DNA of 64,000 nucleotides, taken from positions 30,027 to 94,026 of the forward strand of contig JAJDDY010000076.1 in NCBI GenBank assembly GCA_029260075.1, read 5' to 3'. A program made the translations under genes and the position numbers. Below the pieces are notes generated by a model, which was given only the letters and a program-made list of their open reading frames with translations, did not search any database and was not told where the DNA came from. This DNA is from Phycisphaerae bacterium (GTDB lineage: Bacteria > Planctomycetota > Phycisphaerae > UBA1845). Within the stretch, counting starts at the first letter, position 1. Each line of letters opens with the position of its first letter. This document shows, one piece after another, positions 61,189 to 64,000 of this stretch.

Positions 61189-61477
61189 ATGTTCAAGAAC
61201 TCGATCGTTGTGGTCTTACTGATGATGTCGAACGCTGAAAGCGTCTCAGGGCAAGATCGCTCGGGTGCAGAGGGAGCACAACGTAAGACAAACTCAAGCG
61301 CGGACTACCTCGGACAGCAACCGCCGGGTGTAATCCCAGAACTATTCGCGCCGGGAATCGTTTCGACCGGGCTGCACGAACACAGTGCGGTGCTGATCAC
61401 GCCGGATGGTAACGACATATTCTTCACCGTCGCGGACGCGCCGCAGCATGTAATCCTGCACGTTCGACGTAACAAGA
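61189..61477 (+). pseudogene. 5' fragment of a PD40/TolB-like exported protein, cut by IS21
   Basis: A signal peptide (NSIVVVLLMMSNAESVSG) is followed by PGVIPELFAPGIVSTGLHEHSAVLITPDGNDIFFTVAD, the start of a PD40-type beta-propeller family (LxPDGxxIxF). Coding runs into the insertion element at 61478, which adds a foreign tail to a TGA at 61518. The remaining propeller is probably beyond the window, on the far side of the element. Confidence 0.75.
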
Positions 61478-61503
61478 TGTCAGGGGGCGGGCAAAACCGG
61501 CCA
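61478..61503 (+). repeat. IS21 left terminal inverted repeat
   Basis: TGTCA terminus, GGGGGCGGG and AAAACCGGCCA, matching the reverse complement of 63974-64000 with a few changes and one gap. Confidence 0.8.
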
Positions 61504-61581
61504 GTAAGGGGCGGGTGAAAACCGGCCATTTTGAGGAGACGTGGGTTCGCCACGAGTCTGTTCCTCCGAAAGGAGGAAGCT

Positions 61582-63132
61582 GTGGCGAATCAACTCAAGA
61601 TGGCCAAAGTACACACAATTCTGACGTTACGCGCTCGTGGCTGGTCCTATCGGCGGATCGGTCGGGAGCTTGGTGTTCACCGGGAGACAGCCGCTCGTTA
61701 TGCGCGGCTGGCGGAGGCACCTCCGAAGTCTGATTCTGGGGATGGTGCTGATCAAGACCAGCCAAACCTGCCCGCCAGGTTGGGTGTCCAAAACCGGCCA
61801 AACCCGCCCACCGGGTCGGGGCCTCGAAGCCAGGCCGAACCGTTCCGCGCGTTCATCATCGAATGCCTCGATCAGGGGTTGAGTTGCCAGCGAATTTGGC
61901 AGGATCTCAAGTCCGAGCACGCTTTCGAAGGCAGCTACGACAGCATCAAGCGGTTCGCGCGGCGACTGCGGACCGACGGGGCGCTGCCATTTCGACGCAT
62001 GGAGTGCGCTCCGGGGGAAGAAGCTCAGGTTGACTTCGGCACCGGCGCTCCGATCGTCATGCCGGATGGCAAGCGCCGGCGTACCCACGTTCTTCGGGTT
62101 GTCCTGAGCCATTCGCGGAAGGCGTACAGCGAAGTGGTCTACAGGCAGACCACCGAGCAGTTCATCCGCTGCATCGAAAACGCCTTCTGCCACTTCGGCG
62201 GCGTACCCAAAACGCTGGTCATCGACAACTTGAAGGCAGCGGTTACCAAGGCGGACTGGTTCGACCCGGAACTCAATCCGAAGATGTTGGCCTTCTGTGC
62301 CCACTACGACACCACCGTCCTGCCCACCAAGCCTTACACGCCCCGCCACAAAGGCAAAGTCGAGCGTGGCGTGGACTACGTTCAGAACAATGCCTTGAAG
62401 GGAAAGATCTTCAAGAGCTTGAGCGAACAGAATGAGTATCTTCTACGATGGGAAACCACCGTAGCAGACACGCGTATTCACGGGACGACCCGAAGGCAGG
62501 TGAAGAAAGCCTTTGAAGACAGTGAACGAGCGGCGTTGCTACCGCTACCGATCGCACGGTTCCCGTTCTTCCAAGAGGTGGAGCGCAAGGTCAACCGCGA
62601 CGGGCATGTGGAAGTGGACAAATCGTACTACTCGGCCCCGCCGGAGTACCTGACTCGGACGGTGTGGGTACGGTGGGACAGTCGCGTGGTGCGTATCTTC
62701 AATCGCCGGATGGAACAGATCGCCTTCCACGTCAAGCATGAGCCGGGTCGCTTCAGCACTCAATCTGAGCACATCGCCGAACGAAAACGCAGCGGCATCG
62801 AGAAAGGCGCCGTGTATCAGTTGGAAAAGGCTCGCTTGATCGGCTTGGAAACCGGCCGATGGGCCGAGCAAATGATCCATCAGCGAGGCATCGAAGGCGT
62901 TCGCGTACTGATGGGTCTGCTCAACTTAGCTCATCGTCATTCGAGCGGATCGATTGAAGAAGCATGCGCATTGGCCGCTTCACACGGTGCCTATCGATTG
63001 CGGACAATTCGTGAACTTCTCAAGCGGCGAGGCGACAGACAAGAGCAGTTCGAGTTCCTCGATGAACATCCCATCATTCGACCACTGACGGATTACGGAA
63101 AATTGGTCCATACGGCTTTTGGTAAGGAGTAG
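61582..63132 (+). CDS. istA: IS21-family transposase IstA
   Basis: 516 residues from GTG 61582, preceded by AAAGGAGG 5 nt upstream. HTH region ILTLRARGWSYRRIGRELGVHRETAARY near 11-40; DDE-type rve domain with AQVDFGTG near 163, VIDNLKAAV near 228 and KGKVERGV near 270. A Pro-rich linker (NLPARLGVQNRPNPPTG) is encoded by DNA resembling the element's own terminal repeats. It is intact and likely active with IstB. Confidence 0.93.
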   Translation: MANQLKMAKVHTILTLRARGWSYRRIGRELGVHRETAARYARLAEAPPKSDSGDGADQDQPNLPARLGVQNRPNPPTGSGPRSQAEPFRAFIIECLDQGLSCQRIWQDLKSEHAFEGSYDSIKRFARRLRTDGALPFRRMECAPGEEAQVDFGTGAPIVMPDGKRRRTHVLRVVLSHSRKAYSEVVYRQTTEQFIRCIENAFCHFGGVPKTLVIDNLKAAVTKADWFDPELNPKMLAFCAHYDTTVLPTKPYTPRHKGKVERGVDYVQNNALKGKIFKSLSEQNEYLLRWETTVADTRIHGTTRRQVKKAFEDSERAALLPLPIARFPFFQEVERKVNRDGHVEVDKSYYSAPPEYLTRTVWVRWDSRVVRIFNRRMEQIAFHVKHEPGRFSTQSEHIAERKRSGIEKGAVYQLEKARLIGLETGRWAEQMIHQRGIEGVRVLMGLLNLAHRHSSGSIEEACALAASHGAYRLRTIRELLKRRGDRQEQFEFLDEHPIIRPLTDYGKLVHTAFGKE

Positions 63133-63134
63133 CA

Positions 63135-63926
63135 ATGATGAACGATACGCTTGCGACATCGTTGAGGCGGCTTCGGCTGTCCGGGTTGGCCCTGTCGTTG
63201 GAGGTGCGGCTGCATGAGGCCGCCGGTAACGGGCTCAACCACATGGAGTTCCTGGAGTTGATACTCGCAGATGAGTTGGCGATCCGAGCAGAGCGACTCA
63301 TGACCAGGCGGGTGAAAGTTGCTGCGTTCAGAGACCCCAAGACGCTCGAAGACTTCGACTTCTCATTCAACCCTGTGATCAAGAAGAAGCTGATCTTCGA
63401 GTTGGCCACGTGCAAGTTCGTTCGCGAGGGGCGGGACGTGTTGCTGCTTGGTCCGCCGGGTACGGGGAAGAGTCACCTGGCCCAGGCATTAGGTTATCAA
63501 GCCATCAAGGCCGGTCACACGGTGTTGTACCGGTCGATCTTCGATGTGGTGCGCGACTTCCTGCACGACGAGGCGTTGGGCGGTGAAGACAAGGTGCTGA
63601 ATCGCTACTTGAAACCGGATCTGCTCATTGTTGACGATATGGGCATGAAGCAGTTGCCCAAACGCAGCGGCGAGTACCTGTTCGAGATCATCATGCGGCG
63701 TTACGAGAACCATTCGACGATGATGACATCAAACAGGCCACTGGAGGATTGGGGCAAGCTGATCGGCGATGTGCCGTCGGCGACGGCGATCCTGGACCGG
63801 TTCCTACACCACGCGGATGTCATCACGATCACCGGCAGGAGCTACCGGCTGCGGAACAAGTCCGATCAAGGCAACCCCGCCCCGAAACGCGCCGCCACAA
63901 AAAAGGTTGAGGAAAAGAAGCTATGA
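63135..63926 (+). CDS. istB: IS21-family helper ATPase IstB
   Basis: 263 residues, starting 2 nt after istA. DnaA/DnaC-like AAA+: Walker A LLLGPPGTGKSHLAQ near 98-110, Walker B LLIVDDMGMK near 163-172 and sensor TSNRP. IstB assembles on target DNA and directs IstA. The final ERRYENHSTMMTSNR-like stretch and C-terminal GRSYRLRNKSD match the family. Confidence 0.93.
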   Translation: MMNDTLATSLRRLRLSGLALSLEVRLHEAAGNGLNHMEFLELILADELAIRAERLMTRRVKVAAFRDPKTLEDFDFSFNPVIKKKLIFELATCKFVREGRDVLLLGPPGTGKSHLAQALGYQAIKAGHTVLYRSIFDVVRDFLHDEALGGEDKVLNRYLKPDLLIVDDMGMKQLPKRSGEYLFEIIMRRYENHSTMMTSNRPLEDWGKLIGDVPSATAILDRFLHHADVITITGRSYRLRNKSDQGNPAPKRAATKKVEEKKL

Positions 63927-63973
63927 GGTATAACACGGAGGCAACCACTGGCCGGTTCTAACCCGCCCACCAG

Positions 63974-64000
63974 TGGCCGATTTTAACCTGCCCGGTGACA
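63974..64000 (+). repeat. IS21 right terminal inverted repeat
   Basis: GGCCGATTTTAACCTGCCCGGTGACA reads, inverted, TGTCACCGGGCAGG...AAAATCGGCC, pairing with the left end at 61478. It reaches the window edge. Confidence 0.75.

Larger units (their letters stand above)
61478..64000 (+). mobile_element. IS21-family insertion sequence
   Basis: Left end TGTCAGGGGGCGGG (61478-) and right end ...CCCGGTGACA (-64000) are imperfect inverted repeats of about 26 bp (TGTCA...GGGC.GG..AAA..CGGCCA). Second copies lie inside each end (61508-61528; 63949-63968), the multiple transposase sites typical of IS21. Inside are istA and istB. The right 5-bp terminus TGACA is exactly the last five bases of the window, so the element appears complete at 2523 bp, but the target duplication cannot be checked. 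Confidence 0.85.

Noticed and set aside
1..64000. CRISPR arrays, rRNA or tRNA genes
   Set aside because: No regularly spaced repeats, no cas genes and no recognisable rRNA or tRNA cores were seen on reading through.

Overview
The window looks like the chromosome of an uncultured environmental bacterium living with metals and metalloids. A planctomycete-like or other anaerobic/facultative sediment lineage is my guess, from the Cys-rich RND adaptor, split-Soret-type cytochrome, HgcAB-like fusion and periplasmic haem proteins. No rRNA or tRNA is present, so the taxonomy is inference. Genes are dense, many overlap by 4 nt (ATGA/GTGA), and TGA is otherwise a normal stop.

Layout. 1-4.7 kb: the tail of a MazF/PemK toxin, then a five-gene type III CBASS operon (TRIP13-like ATPase, unrecognised protein, HORMA protein, CD-NTase, Cap4 endonuclease-SAVED effector). 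4.75-10.9 kb (minus): a tightly coupled six-gene operon combining a polar-amino-acid-type ABC importer with a large protein ending in a degenerate diadenylate-cyclase-like domain, a haem-oxygenase-like diiron protein and an MtxX-like protein. I know of no described pathway with this set. 11.6-22.3 kb: an ArsR-headed heavy-metal block (Cys-rich secreted protein, RND adaptor and pump, P1B ATPase, cytochrome lipoprotein) ending in an ArsM-like methyltransferase. Its frame is interrupted by one TGA at the position of the As-binding Cys, followed by a SECIS-like hairpin with loop GGUCU: a candidate selenoprotein.

22.4-25.5 kb (minus): an ArsR-controlled five-gene operon ending in a corrinoid-methyltransferase partner (CpaM-like) and an HgcAB-like fusion. 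25.7-30.6 kb: ArsR, organoarsenical-type permease, DGC protein, ArsE/F/G-like genes and a split-Soret cytochrome. 30.7-32.7 kb (minus): a MerR-controlled mercury-type locus with a CopZ-N/MerT/MerP fusion and a repeat-containing secreted protein. 33-37.7 kb: ArsR, Acr3, thioredoxin-fold protein, FtsX-type ABC transporter and ArsC.

37.9-50.7 kb: a respiratory molybdoenzyme locus. An AioX/ArrX-type binding protein, histidine kinase and sigma-54 activator precede a palindromic enhancer and an excellent -24/-12 promoter. These should drive a triheme lipoprotein, Tat-exported molybdopterin catalytic subunit, four-cluster ferredoxin subunit, TorD-like chaperone, accessory ferredoxin, MoaA, TatA and a CMD protein; a haem-binding histidine kinase follows. 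Context points to arsenate or a related oxyanion, but the substrate is unproven.

51.4-61.5 kb is a mixed region: radical SAM protein, decayed fragments, GntR regulator, beta-lactamase/TPR protein, GNAT, M61 peptidase, cupin, an SGNH-hydrolase gene broken by an in-frame TAG, ACT protein, and a PD40-type gene cut by an IS21-family element that fills 61478-64000 and appears to end exactly at the window edge.

Together: metalloid is sensed by several ArsR/MerR proteins and an XSR system, reduced (ArsC, molybdoenzyme), methylated or otherwise alkylated (ArsM-like, HgcA-like/CpaM) and exported (Acr3, ArsP-type, ArsG, RND, P1B), beside an anti-phage locus.
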